A stretch of DNA of 64,000 nt from positions 1,178,001 to 1,242,000 of the forward strand of contig NZ_CP007595.1 in assembly GCF_000785535.1 (NCBI RefSeq), given 5' to 3'. The notes beneath the pieces were generated by a model, which saw only the letters and a list, made by a program, of their open reading frames with translations, did no database searches and was not told the DNA's origin. Source of the stretch: Arthrobacter sp. PAMC 25486. GTDB taxonomy: Bacteria; Actinomycetota; Actinomycetes; Actinomycetales; Micrococcaceae. Shown one piece after another: positions 25,680 to 35,043 of the stretch (position 1 is the first letter of the stretch; each line of letters opens with the position of its first letter). The translations under genes were made by a program, and so were the position numbers.

Positions 25680-27541
25680 GTACACCCCGGCCACGGTTTT
25701 GGTCCTATATCCGCGAGTATCTCTCAGGAGCCCTTGACCTAATCCGCCAGGGCGGCGCCCATCTCTTGGTACTGGTTTTGGCCATGCAACTAGTCGTACT
25801 GGTCGTGGTTCTGCCGATTCTTCGATGGTTGTTCAAGGAAGCATTGCGCGCCAACGGCATGCATGGTCTGGACCTGGGCGGCATGACAACTGTGGCGGGC
25901 CTGCCGCTCACACTTGGACTGGTGGCGTTGTTGTGCGCCCTTGCCTTCTGGCTCTTGTGTTTGCAGTTCGCCATCCTGGTGGTCTTCCTCAGCCGGTTGA
26001 ATGGGCAGGGGCCGCCCACCGCGCGGGAGATGTTTGGCGCTGTAGGCAAGGTGGCCCGCAAACTGTTGCGACCGTCGTCGTTCCCGCTGTTCTGCTATCT
26101 CTTTTGGGTTTTGCCCATCACCGGGTTCGGTTTCACGTCGGTGCTGATTCAGGGCATCGCCATACCGCCTTTCATCTCTGGGGAACTGTACAAGAGCGTT
26201 GCCTCGGGAGTGCTCCTGGTGCTGTTCCTGCTGGTGCTGGGCTTCATCAACGTCCGCCTGGCGCTCATGGTTCCGGTATTTGCCCTCACTGATGCAACGG
26301 GTGGGCAGGCAGGCCGGGCGAGCTGGCGTCTGGTGCGGGGGCCGGGCGAACTGGTTCTGGTGGTTTCCGTCGCCACGGTGCTATTGGGCGCCAGCGTGGC
26401 CAGCGCCTTACTGATGGGAATGGCACTCATTCCGACGGCGGTCAGTGACGCCATTGCCCCGGCTGCGTCACCGGTGGTGGCCGCGTACAGCCTTGGTGCG
26501 GCGCAGCTGGTGGGGCTGCTGCTCACCGGCCTGGTGACTGCCATGGTCTCGGCGGTGCTCGTTGTGGCATTGCGCCGAAGCCAGGGAAAGCTGCCCGCAG
26601 GTCTGGAGCTGCATGCCATCTCCAACCCCGGACCTGCCGCGGCCGGAGGGTCTGAAAACTCGGGGCAGCGACGGCGCGGGCCCCGGATTTTGCTGGCGGC
26701 GGTCTCGGCAGGACTCGCACTGGTGTTGGGCACGGCCGCACTGGACACCATGGACCAGCTGGCGAAACACCCGGACACCTTGGTGCTGGCCCATCGCGGC
26801 TTCTCCGACGGCGGGGCTGAAAACACGGTTGGCGGGCTGGAGGCGGCTTCCAAGGCAGGCGCAGACCTGGTGGAAATTGATGTGATGCAGAGTCGGGACA
26901 ACGAATACGTGGTCATGCATGACGTGAACCTCAAGCGTCTGACCGGGCAGAACGTGGAGGTCAAGGATCTCAGCATCGCTGAACTGACCGTGTTGCAGGT
27001 CCGCGACTTGGCTGGCCATGAGGGCAGCATCCCGACTTTGTCGCAGTACATCAACCGTGCCCGGGAACTGGAGATGCCGCTGCTGATTGAGATCAAGCTC
27101 AGCGGAGCAGAGCCGGCAAACCATGTGGACCAGCTCGTAGCGGCACTGGAAGCCTTGGACGCCCTTGACACCAACATTTACCATTCCTTGGACAAGCCCA
27201 GCGTCGAACGACTCAAGCGGCTTCGTCCCGATTTGTCGGTGGGGTACATCATGGCTTTCGCTGCGGTGGATGTGCCGGATACTGTGGCGGACTTCATCGT
27301 TGTCGAGGAGTGGACCGCAACCCCTGCCATGCAGCACGCCGCCAACCGAGCCGGTCTCGGGTTCATGGTCTGGACCGCCAACGACGAAGAGCGGCAGCAG
27401 GAATACTTGCGCCGCGACGTGGACGGGATCATCACCGACCGTCCCGACACGGCCCTGTCTTCCCGCTCGTCCATGCACGGGGAGAGTGGTTTGGCGCCTG
27501 TGCTGCTGGACGCCCTGAAACGGTTCGTGGTGGTTTTTTAG
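25676..27541 (+). CDS. membrane-anchored glycerophosphodiester phosphodiesterase
   Basis: A 621-aa protein with two parts. The first about 340 residues hold roughly seven membrane segments, as in the glycerophosphoryl diester phosphodiesterase membrane domain. The rest is a GDPD catalytic domain with HRGFSDGGAENTVGG, EIDVMQSRDNEYVVMHD and a later EIKLSG. It would cleave glycerophosphodiesters or lipid head groups at the membrane. The start is a TTG that overlaps the stop of the DUF2236 gene, implying coupled expression. Confidence 0.9.
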   Translation: MSTPRPRFWSYIREYLSGALDLIRQGGAHLLVLVLAMQLVVLVVVLPILRWLFKEALRANGMHGLDLGGMTTVAGLPLTLGLVALLCALAFWLLCLQFAILVVFLSRLNGQGPPTAREMFGAVGKVARKLLRPSSFPLFCYLFWVLPITGFGFTSVLIQGIAIPPFISGELYKSVASGVLLVLFLLVLGFINVRLALMVPVFALTDATGGQAGRASWRLVRGPGELVLVVSVATVLLGASVASALLMGMALIPTAVSDAIAPAASPVVAAYSLGAAQLVGLLLTGLVTAMVSAVLVVALRRSQGKLPAGLELHAISNPGPAAAGGSENSGQRRRGPRILLAAVSAGLALVLGTAALDTMDQLAKHPDTLVLAHRGFSDGGAENTVGGLEAASKAGADLVEIDVMQSRDNEYVVMHDVNLKRLTGQNVEVKDLSIAELTVLQVRDLAGHEGSIPTLSQYINRARELEMPLLIEIKLSGAEPANHVDQLVAALEALDALDTNIYHSLDKPSVERLKRLRPDLSVGYIMAFAAVDVPDTVADFIVVEEWTATPAMQHAANRAGLGFMVWTANDEERQQEYLRRDVDGIITDRPDTALSSRSSMHGESGLAPVLLDALKRFVVVF

Positions 27542-27618
27542 CTGCCATGTCAGCAGCCCGAGTATCAGCGCTTGTAGTTCACGGAACCCAGGGAGATGGG
27601 CGAGGCGTTCGTGGCAAC

Positions 27619-28533
27619 TCAGTCCACTGCCAGCTCGCCAAGGCGATATAGCTGCTCAGATTCGCCGCTGCCAGAGCGGAGCACACGTTCAAGTGAGGCA
27701 ACTTCGCCGAGCTCCCCCTCATCCAGCGAGTCTCCCTGTTCCAGGTGGCTCCCACCAGCACCGAGCGTGGAACGGAAGTCGCGGTCCCAGTTGACGCCAC
27801 CATTGCCCAAAATCTTGTTGGATAGTCTGCCGGTCACCCGAATGGCCTCACCCTGCACCGTCTGTGCCGCCCCAACCGAGGGTACGGGCAAGTCCCACAG
27901 AGCCTGTCGGCGTGTCTGCCACGATCCGTCGGGCACATTGATCGCAGATGTGCCGTCGTGGAACACGCGCTGCCCGACGGGTGCAGCCCCCATGAGTCGG
28001 TAAAGCCCACGGAGGCTGGTCGCGATTTCTTCGAAGCAGTCGGGGTTGCAGGACTCCCTTGAACGACTCCCTGTGGAACTCGTAGTCATTTCCACTCCGT
28101 TCGACTTCGCTCCGCATTTCCGGGGTGATTACTTCGCCGTGCGCCAGCAGCACATGGGCGATCCGGGTGGTTTCAGTAATGGAGCTGTTGCCTGTTCGGG
28201 CGAGCCCGTGCAGCAGGACAGTCTTGCCTGCGCGGTCCACGACGGTGGTTGAAGCCCCACGCTCGAGCATCACTTCCGTGGCCTGGACTCTTTGGCCGCC
28301 TCCGGCAGCCTGACGTGGGGTCTGACCATGGCTGTTGGGGGCATCGAGACCCGGTGCCGCAAGCCATACGATGAGTTCATCAGGGCAGTCCCGGAAGCCA
28401 ATGGAGGTCACCTTGTTGTAACTGCCTCGTGCATCGGGCTCGCATTTCTCAAACAGGCCTGCAGCTCGCTGAACGAAGCCGATTCCAGCATCTCATTTAG
28501 ATCTTTGGGATGTGCCTTACGTTGGCGCGCCAC
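27619..28533 (-). pseudogene. ankyrin-repeat protein gene broken by two frameshifts
   Basis: Three consecutive minus-strand frames together read as one ankyrin-repeat protein of about 300 aa. The first piece starts at GTG 28533, nine bases past the mutM stop, and ends near 28408 (DLNEMLESASFSELQACL). The second (28411 to about 28050) has typical ankyrin text (DAPNSHGQTPRQAA, EVMLERGASTTVVDRAGKT). The third (about 28095 to 27619) carries the C-terminal part (FEEIATSLRGLYRLMG, VNWDRDFRSTLGAG). No single frame covers the whole. It was probably once coupled to mutM. Confidence 0.7.
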
Positions 28534-28541
28534 TATCGTTG

Positions 28542-29471
28542 TCAGCGCATGCGCTGGCACCGCGGGCAATAATGCGAGGAGCGGTTCATGAACATGTCGC
28601 GGCGGATCGTCGTGGACAGCCCAAGGTCAGCGCACCGGTAACACGGTTCGCCCTCTCGGCCGTAGGCATTCAAGGATCGGGCAAAGTAGCCGGAGGCGCC
28701 GTTGACGTTGACGTAGAGCGAATCGAAGCTGGTGCCTCCGGCATCCAGTGCGCGGGACATGACATCTCGGGCGGCTTGGATGATCCGCTCGGTGTCAGGG
28801 CGGCGCATGGTCTGGGTGGGCCGGGCATAATGCATCTTGGCCGCCCATAGTGCCTCATCGGCGTAGATGTTGCCGATCCCGGAGACGAGGCCTTGATCCA
28901 GCAGTGCACGCTTCAGGCCTGTCTTGCGGGAGCGCAACTTTTGATGGAGCGCCTCGATGTCAAAGTAGGGGTCCAGCGGGTCTCTGCCAATGTGGGCGGC
29001 TTCCTCGGGGATCAGCGCCCATTCGGAGCCGTCGCCGCCCGGCATCCGGTCAGTGGTCGGCACAAGCGACGTGACGAAAAGGCCGCCAAATATGCGCTGG
29101 TCAATGAAGCGCAGCTCCTCAGGCGCGTCGTCGCGCGGAGAAAAGGAGAGCAAAACTTTCAGATGCTTCTCGTGCGGCTGCTCCGGCGATTCCACCAGCA
29201 GTTGCCCGCTCATGCCAAGGTGCGCCACAAGGGCGGTGTGCGGTTCCTCAGCAGAATCAGGGGCATCCGTCAGCGGCAGCCACAGGAACTTCCCGCGCCG
29301 CACAACATCCAATACGGTCGCGCCGATGAGATTGCCGCGAAAATCCTCAACGCCCAGGGAATGCCGGCGGATGGACCGCGGATCCGGCACGGACACGGAG
29401 GTGATGCGACGTCCGCCGATCCACCGTTCCAGTCCCCGGCGGACCACCTCAACCTCAGGCAGTTCCGGCAT
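28542..29471 (-). CDS. mutM: formamidopyrimidine-DNA glycosylase MutM/Fpg
   Basis: Removes oxidised purines such as 8-oxoguanine and nicks the abasic site. It starts MPELPEVE, so the catalytic Pro2 and Glu3 are present. The C-terminus has a zinc finger with two Cys pairs (CYRC and CPRC). At 309 aa it is longer than the E. coli enzyme, with an insertion around [10 protein letters not shown]. Its ATG shares one base with the rnc stop (TAATG), so the pair is coupled. Confidence 0.97.
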   Translation of the reverse strand: MPELPEVEVVRRGLERWIGGRRITSVSVPDPRSIRRHSLGVEDFRGNLIGATVLDVVRRGKFLWLPLTDAPDSAEEPHTALVAHLGMSGQLLVESPEQPHEKHLKVLLSFSPRDDAPEELRFIDQRIFGGLFVTSLVPTTDRMPGGDGSEWALIPEEAAHIGRDPLDPYFDIEALHQKLRSRKTGLKRALLDQGLVSGIGNIYADEALWAAKMHYARPTQTMRRPDTERIIQAARDVMSRALDAGGTSFDSLYVNVNGASGYFARSLNAYGREGEPCYRCADLGLSTTIRRDMFMNRSSHYCPRCQRMR

Positions 29472-30289
29472 TATTCGGACGCGGAAGTAGCGGCAGGCGC
29501 CCCGGACGCGGTGGAGGGTGCGCCGTCGGACGCAGAAGCAGTGGAGGCGGACGACGCAAAAGCAGGAGAGCCAGGCGCAAAGCGTTTCTCCAGCACAATC
29601 CAGCCTTCGGCGGCGGCGGCACGCTCGGCTTCCTTCTTGGACGGGCCGGTGCCGGCGCCATACGCAACGCCGCCGATCAGCAGCTGCGCAGCGAAGGTGC
29701 GGTCGTGATCGGGGCCGGTGCCGGTGATGTCGTAGACGATGGCGCCGAGGTGGCGGGCGGCGGCGATTTCCTGGATGTTTGTTTTCCAGTCGGTTCCGGC
29801 GCCGAGCACGGCGGCATCGGCGAGCAGCGGACCAACCAGGCGCATGACGAGCTCGCGGGCGGCTTCGATGCCGTGCGAGATGTAGGTGGCGCCGAAGAGG
29901 GATTCCATGGTGTCGGCCAGGATGGAGTCTTTGTTGCGGCCCTTAGTCAGGCGCTCGCCCTGTCCGAGATAAATGAATTCGCCTACGCCCAGCGAGCGGG
30001 CGATCGAGGCAAGGGCGCGGGTGGAGACCACGGAGGAACGGCGCTTGGCCAGCTCGCCCTCGGGAAGGGAGGGGTTGTCGCGGTAGAGGGCGTCAGTGAC
30101 GGAGAAGCCCAGGATGGAGTCGCCCAGGAATTCGAGGCGCTCGTTGGTGGGGATGCCGCCGTTTTCATACGCATAAGAACGGTGCGTCAGGGCAAGACGA
30201 AGCGTCCCGGCATCAATACTGACACCGAGACGCTTCAACAGCAGTTTGTGTCCGTCCGTGAGCTCCGGTGATGGAAGTTCTACGGACAT
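29471..30289 (-). CDS. rnc: ribonuclease III
   Basis: Cleaves double-stranded RNA in rRNA and mRNA processing. The catalytic signature [13 protein letters not shown] is present, with the second acidic cluster near [10 protein letters not shown] double-stranded RNA-binding domain follows ([31 protein letters not shown]). The C-terminus adds an Ala/Ser-rich tail of about 30 residues. The start has AGGAG at good spacing. It lies between rpmF and mutM, the usual actinobacterial order. The product is 272 aa. Confidence 0.96.
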   Translation of the reverse strand: MSVELPSPELTDGHKLLLKRLGVSIDAGTLRLALTHRSYAYENGGIPTNERLEFLGDSILGFSVTDALYRDNPSLPEGELAKRRSSVVSTRALASIARSLGVGEFIYLGQGERLTKGRNKDSILADTMESLFGATYISHGIEAARELVMRLVGPLLADAAVLGAGTDWKTNIQEIAAARHLGAIVYDITGTGPDHDRTFAAQLLIGGVAYGAGTGPSKKEAERAAAAEGWIVLEKRFAPGSPAFASSASTASASDGAPSTASGAPAATSASE

Positions 30290-30339
30290 GGCACTCCTGC
30301 TAAATATTAAACAAATCGAACGGACCGGATGGCCGCACG

Positions 30340-30365
30340 GACGTCTTTAGACGTCTTTAGACGTC
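30340..30365. repeat. 10-bp tandem repeat across the rpmF stop codon
   Basis: GACGTCTTTA occurs twice in a row and is followed by GACGTC (2.6 copies). The rpmF stop codon TAA lies inside the right-hand copy, so slippage here would leave the protein intact while changing the 3' end of the message. Confidence 0.8.
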
Positions 30366-30560
30366 GGCAACCTTACGGCCCTTGTATTCCAAGAACAGTG
30401 CGGTACCGGCTGAGTCGGTGACGACCTTTGCCTGGTGCGGCAGGCTGTAAACAACCTCGCCGTTTTCGATGGACTTGACCAGAGCAGGCGCGGTGGCCTT
30501 CCACTGGGAACGGCGTGCGCGCGTATTGGCACGGGACATCTTCCGCTTGGGAACAGCCAC
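30357..30560 (-). CDS. rpmF: 50S ribosomal protein L32
   Basis: Small basic ribosomal protein of 67 aa with the typical L32 start [16 protein letters not shown]. The cysteine zinc ribbon of many L32 proteins is absent: no Cys is seen, so this is the zinc-independent form. It follows the DUF177 gene by 58 bp, the common yceD-rpmF pair. Confidence 0.96.
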   Translation of the reverse strand: MAVPKRKMSRANTRARRSQWKATAPALVKSIENGEVVYSLPHQAKVVTDSAGTALFLEYKGRKVADV

Positions 30561-30618
30561 GGCAAACTCTTTTCTCTCGATAACTCACGGACTCATGTCC
30601 GAAAGTAAAACTTTTTTG

Positions 30619-31221
30619 CTAGTTTTCTTCGCCGGTAAAGCCCTGAAGGGCAGCCCATCGAGGATCAACGACCTCGTGATGGTGCCCCGGCTCATCTGCA
30701 AGGTGTATTCCACATTCGGAACACAGACCCTCACAGTCTTCCCGGCACACCGGCTGGAACGGCAGGGCGGTTACCACTGCGTCCCGCAACACCGGTTCAA
30801 GATCGATAGAATCGTGCTCGATCCAACGTTGCTCATCTTCACCTTCAGCGAGGATATCCGCGGACGGCTCCTCGTAGAAGAAAAGTTCCTGCACATCAAC
30901 TTCAAGTTCATCCTCGAAGTTCTCCAGGCAGCGGGAGCATTGGCCTGTCACATCGACAAGCACATTGCCCGACACCAGAATTCCTTCATGGACGGCCTCA
31001 AAACGGAGTTCCAGATCCAAAATGGATCCAGGCGTCACCTTGATGAGCGGGGTGCCAAAATCTTCCGGCACAGGCACATGTTCGTTGAATGTCCACATGC
31101 TGCCCGGGCTTCGCCCAAGCTCCCTGACACCAACGGTGAGGGGCGTGCCATGGTTGGACTTGTTGCCCAACGTGGTTTCGCTAATGAGAACTCCTGTAAA
31201 AACATATGACCGACGCACCAT
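30619..31221 (-). CDS. DUF177/YceD family protein, large-subunit rRNA accumulation
   Basis: Family members support 23S rRNA accumulation in bacteria and plastids. Two Cys pairs are visible: CSRCLENF in the middle and CREDCEGLCSECG near the end, the latter a conserved YceD feature. The end coordinate is firm; the start is not. ATG 31221 is the nearest standard start and is used here, but it lacks a ribosome site. An ATT at 31185 has GGAG five bases upstream and would give a protein beginning SETTLGNKS after the start residue. TTG 31170 is also possible. It lies in the yceD-rpmF-rnc-mutM cluster. Confidence 0.85.
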   Translation of the reverse strand: MVRRSYVFTGVLISETTLGNKSNHGTPLTVGVRELGRSPGSMWTFNEHVPVPEDFGTPLIKVTPGSILDLELRFEAVHEGILVSGNVLVDVTGQCSRCLENFEDELEVDVQELFFYEEPSADILAEGEDEQRWIEHDSIDLEPVLRDAVVTALPFQPVCREDCEGLCSECGIHLADEPGHHHEVVDPRWAALQGFTGEEN

Positions 31222-31592
31222 CTTAGCCCGAAAGCTCACGGGCATCAAAACGAGGCGTACCAGAGGCCAATTGGCCTTATCCAGTCTACGACAGCTGCGG
31301 CCGTTGCGACGACCCGCCATGCGTGATGTAACTCTCAGAGGTGCCCTTGTTTTAATTCCGCCGCCTGCGCGCGTGAAGCACGACGCCGGATGGCCGGGTT
31401 TTCCTGGTTTCGCCGGCCCGGGTCGTGCACCGGTCCGGGACGGCGTGTACTTGTCGCTGTGGGCGGTTCTGCGTGTGCCGGGCGGCCACCCATCCGGGTT
31501 CGGATGTTTCCTGATTATGCCCATACAGTTGTGTGGCTCTTTGGGCCGCTGCCTACGCCGATGCTTGTCTTTCTCCCTCACTTGCCACAGAC

Positions 31593-31979
31593 ATGGCGTC
31601 GTGGGAGGCGTTTTACGACGCATCGTTGACGGCCGGGCTGGAGTGGCAGTCCCCGCAGCTTGCGGCAGAATTCACCGTAACTGGAGATCGGCTTGCTCAG
31701 CGTCTGGCGGATGAGCTGGGGAGTGGGTTTGCCGTTGAGTTCCACTCTTACGAGCCCGGGGCCACCCGAACGCTGTTCAGTTCCGGCTCACCGGCCACGA
31801 ATGCTGCCGCGGCGGCTGCGCTGCTGGGCCTTGTCCGGGCGGAAGAGGAACTGCAAGCGCGGCTTCGCTCCGACACGGCACCCGGCGGGAGCTGGTCTGC
31901 CTATGCTCCGTTGCCGGGGACTGTTTTTGGGTCCGGTTCCGGTTCAGCGCCCGGTTCCGGGTCTCAGGTTGGATATTGA
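31593..31979 (+). CDS. hypothetical protein of 128 aa
   Basis: I do not recognise this family. The reading frame begins MASWEAFYDASL and has protein-like composition to about residue 105 (QLAAEFTVTGDRLAQRLADELG, AVEFHSYEPGATRTLF). It ends in a Gly/Ser/Pro-rich tail. It is likely cytosolic, with no signal or membrane span. No good ribosome site precedes the ATG, and the frame is open to 31533. It is plus-strand between DUF177 and coaD, an unusual orientation for this cluster. Confidence 0.5.
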   Translation: MASWEAFYDASLTAGLEWQSPQLAAEFTVTGDRLAQRLADELGSGFAVEFHSYEPGATRTLFSSGSPATNAAAAAALLGLVRAEEELQARLRSDTAPGGSWSAYAPLPGTVFGSGSGSAPGSGSQVGY

Positions 31980-32225
31980 GTCAGCAGGATGTGCATCGTT
32001 GGGCTCTGGCTGTGCGCATCTCCCGGCTGTTTTCTTATGCACCACGCTGGATCCTGGTGCCGCGCAGCAGCAAAGTCCATTTTGGGCATGCGCATCACGC
32101 GGCCTCGGCTGCGCGCATGTGCGAAGTCAGCACCCCAGCGGCACCTGAACAGCTGCGCCGTCGGGCACTATTTCAACAGGGGCGCCCAGCCGAGCCGTCG
32201 CTCAGCCGGGGCGGCGCCCCAAGGG

Positions 32226-32741
32226 CTACAGCTTGGGCAGCACCACGGGCACGGGGCGGGTGTCGGGGCCGACGTCGCCTTGCAAACGGCGCAGCACGGC
32301 GCGTGGCACAAAGTCGGCCACGTCCCCGCCGAGCGTGTGGACTTCCTTGATCAGCGTGGACGACAGGTGCAGGTAGCGGCTGTCGCCCGGCAGAAATACG
32401 GTCTCCACGCCGGAGAGCTGCCGGTTCATGGTGGCCATGGGCAGTTCGTAGTCGAAATCGGAGGAGGACCGCAGCCCCTTCACGATGGCGGAGACGCCGC
32501 GGGCGTGGCAGTAGTCGGAGAGCAGCCCCTCCCCCATGGGTTCAACGACAATCCCCGACAGCGCGGAGAACGTGGTCTTGGCCATCTCCAGCCGCTCATT
32601 CAGCGTGAACCGGTAGTTCTTCGCGTAGTTGGTGGAGACCGCAACGATGACCTCGTCAAACAGTGAGGCTGCACGGGCGATCACCTCAATGTGGCCCTTG
32701 TGGATGGGGTCAAAGGATCCGGGGCATACGGCGCGTCGCAT
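32226..32741 (-). CDS. coaD: pantetheine-phosphate adenylyltransferase (coenzyme A synthesis)
   Basis: Transfers AMP to 4'-phosphopantetheine, the penultimate CoA step. The nucleotidyltransferase motif CPGSFDPIHKGHIEVI is at the N-terminus, with KGLRSSSDFDYE and the C-terminal signature SSTLIKEV. I chose ATG 32741 so that the product begins MRRAVCPGSFDP, the normal family start; an ATG two codons upstream is equally possible. The product is about 171 aa. It is separated from rsmD, its usual neighbour, by an accessory block. Confidence 0.95.
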   Translation of the reverse strand: MRRAVCPGSFDPIHKGHIEVIARAASLFDEVIVAVSTNYAKNYRFTLNERLEMAKTTFSALSGIVVEPMGEGLLSDYCHARGVSAIVKGLRSSSDFDYELPMATMNRQLSGVETVFLPGDSRYLHLSSTLIKEVHTLGGDVADFVPRAVLRRLQGDVGPDTRPVPVVLPKL

Positions 32742-32891
32742 ACACATGAATGTAGCCGACTTCCACGCACAGTGGCCACCGTTTGGGCCCGTTTCCGTCA
32801 ACTTCCACCATGTACCCGCCAGTAGCGGCTAGGGCTTGGGCTCCAACGCCGGTAACCTAGCCAAGGAACCCGCACTACACAAGGAGCAATC

Positions 32892-34088
32892 ATGAGCACG
32901 CCCTGGCACCGGACCGCGCAAGGCGCCAACCTGATGGGCCCTGATGGCTCACTCGGCGTGACCATTTTTGAGGAAATCACCACCCTGGCCAACCAGCATC
33001 AGGCGATCAACCTCGGCCAGGGCTTCCCCGACGAGGACGGCCCCGCCGAGCTGAGCCGCCTCGCCCAGGAGGCCATCGCGAACGGCAACAACCAGTACGC
33101 GCCCGGCAAGGGAATCCTGGATTTGCGCCGCGCCGTGGCCGAGCACCAGGACCGCTTCTACGGCATCACCCTGGACCCGGAAACCGAGGTCATCATCACC
33201 ACCGGCGCCACGGAGGCCATCGCCGCCGCGGTTCTCGCACTGACCGGTCCAGGCGACGAGGTACTCACCTTCGAGCCGTTCTACGATTCCTACGGCGCCA
33301 TGATCGCCCTTTCCGGCGCCAAGCACACCACCGCCGCGCTCCTGGCCCCGAACTTCATGCCCGACCTCGCCACACTGGAGAACAGCTTCAGCCCACGCAC
33401 CAAAATGGTCATCCTGAACAACCCGCACAACCCCACCGGTGCCATGTTCCCGAAGGAGGTGCTCACCGAGGTGGTCCGCCTCGCAATCAAGTACGACGCC
33501 GTCATCCTCACCGATGAGGTCTATGAGCACCTCACGTTTGGTCCCCGGCACATACCCGTGGCCACGCTGCCCGGTGCGGCCGAACGCACGCTCACCATTT
33601 CCTCCGCCGGGAAGACGTTCTCCTTCACCGGGTGGAAGATCGGCTGGCTGTCCGGCCCGGCCGAACTGGTGGCCGCGGCCCGCACCATCAAGCAGTTCCT
33701 GAGCTACTCCTCGGGCACGCCTTTCCAGAGCGCCATCGCGGCCGGCCTGCGCCTGGAGAACAGTTTCTTCACGGACGCGGCAGCAACCCTGGCGCACAAA
33801 CGCGACATCCTGGCCGACGGCCTGCGCGCCGCGGGCCTTGACGTCTACCTGCCCCAAGGCACGTATTTCATCAACGCCGACACGCAAAAACTCGGCATCA
33901 CCGACGCCACCGCCCTGGCCCGCAGGCTGCCGGAACTCATCGGCGTGGCCGCCATCCCCGTCCCGGTCTTCTGCCATCCTGAGGGTGCCCATCGCACCCG
34001 CTCCCTGCTGCGTTTCGCGTTCTGCAAGCAGGTCCCGCTGCTCGAGCAGGCCGCCGAACGACTCGCTACCCTGAAGGACAAGCTCTGA
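32892..34088 (+). CDS. class I/II aminotransferase (DapC or kynurenine/methionine type)
   Basis: PLP-dependent transaminase of 398 aa. The PLP lysine is in SSAGKTFSFTGWKIGW. The NNPHNPTG and DEVYEHLTF motifs and the C-terminal RSLLRFAFCK arginine that binds the carboxylate are clear. The overall form fits the DapC/kynurenine aminotransferase group, so lysine or methionine metabolism is likely but not provable. AAGGAG stands seven bases before the ATG. The next gene starts within its stop codon (TGATG). Confidence 0.9.
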   Translation: MSTPWHRTAQGANLMGPDGSLGVTIFEEITTLANQHQAINLGQGFPDEDGPAELSRLAQEAIANGNNQYAPGKGILDLRRAVAEHQDRFYGITLDPETEVIITTGATEAIAAAVLALTGPGDEVLTFEPFYDSYGAMIALSGAKHTTAALLAPNFMPDLATLENSFSPRTKMVILNNPHNPTGAMFPKEVLTEVVRLAIKYDAVILTDEVYEHLTFGPRHIPVATLPGAAERTLTISSAGKTFSFTGWKIGWLSGPAELVAAARTIKQFLSYSSGTPFQSAIAAGLRLENSFFTDAAATLAHKRDILADGLRAAGLDVYLPQGTYFINADTQKLGITDATALARRLPELIGVAAIPVPVFCHPEGAHRTRSLLRFAFCKQVPLLEQAAERLATLKDKL

Positions 34089-34861
34089 TGCCTTCGCCCA
34101 ACCGTTTCCTGCGCACCAGCGGCGTGCATGCCGTGATCGATCCGGACCCGTGGCATGCGAATGCCTTTGTGTTGAGCATTGACAATGCCGAGCAGTCACA
34201 CGTCAATCTGGCCCAGCCCCAAGAAGTCTTCTACGAGTACCTGCGCCGCATCGCCAATGCCATCGACCTGGTCAAGCCGGCCGGTGAGCCCATCACCGCC
34301 CTGCACCTCGGCGCCGGGGCGCTGACCTTGGCCCGCTACATCCAGGCCACCCGGCCAGGCTCAATCCAGCATGCCGTGGAGCTGGAGCGCGAGCTGCTGG
34401 ACTTTGTCTTGGAGCAGTTGCCCCTGCCGGCTGGCACGGATCTGACCAGCCACGTGGGGGATGCTCGCGAAGAATTGGCGGCGCTGCCCGCGGACCTGAC
34501 GTTCGACGTCGTTATTCTGGACATTTTCAGCGGACCTGAAGCGCCGGCCCACCTCGCCTGCGCAGACTTTTACCGCGAAGCCGCGGCAGTGCTGGCGCCG
34601 GAGGGAATCCTGGCAGTCAACGTGGGTGACGAGCCCGGCTTTACGCTCGTCACGAGCCAAACGCACGCGCTGCAGGAGGCCATGGACAGCGTGGCCGCCT
34701 ATGGCACCAGCATGCTGTTCAGCCGCCGCTACCCCGGCAACATCATCCTGCTCGGCAAAAACGGTGCCTGGCCGGAGGGCTGGGCGCAGCAGCTGGTGGC
34801 GGCAGGCCCGCACCCGGCAACCGTCATGACCGGAGTGGAACTGGACGAATTGACGGGCTAA
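34088..34861 (+). CDS. spermidine-synthase-like SAM-dependent methyltransferase fold protein
   Basis: A 257-aa protein of spermidine synthase-like fold with ALHLGAGALTLARYI (SAM-binding glycine loop), an acidic residue in AVELERELLD, and VVILDIFSGPEAPAHL. The polyamine-binding segments of true spermidine synthases are not evident, so a methyltransferase or aminopropyltransferase of unknown substrate is more likely. It overlaps the aminotransferase stop by one base and is probably co-translated. Confidence 0.75.
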   Translation: MPSPNRFLRTSGVHAVIDPDPWHANAFVLSIDNAEQSHVNLAQPQEVFYEYLRRIANAIDLVKPAGEPITALHLGAGALTLARYIQATRPGSIQHAVELERELLDFVLEQLPLPAGTDLTSHVGDAREELAALPADLTFDVVILDIFSGPEAPAHLACADFYREAAAVLAPEGILAVNVGDEPGFTLVTSQTHALQEAMDSVAAYGTSMLFSRRYPGNIILLGKNGAWPEGWAQQLVAAGPHPATVMTGVELDELTG

Positions 34862-34868
34862 CCGCCCG

Positions 34869-34914
34869 TATGTGAGCGAGGGCTCACCCAAATCCACCCA
34901 TATGTGAGCGAGGG
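34869..34914. repeat. two tandem copies of TATGTGAGCGAGGG
   Basis: Identical 14-base copies start at 34869 and 34901, exactly 32 bp apart, just after the stop of the methyltransferase-like gene. The right flank to 35040 contains GCTCGCTCCCCTTCC, partly complementary to the repeat, so a stem could form. Confidence 0.7.
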
Positions 34915-35043
34915 TTTGACGTGCGCCCGCCCCTTGCAACGCTCGCTCCCCTTCCGGGCCATTTCCACGAACGCTGTCTCTCCTTCCACGCCCTTCCACG
35001 GGCGCGATGAGAGGCATCGGAAGGGACGTCGGGAATGCTGGCT

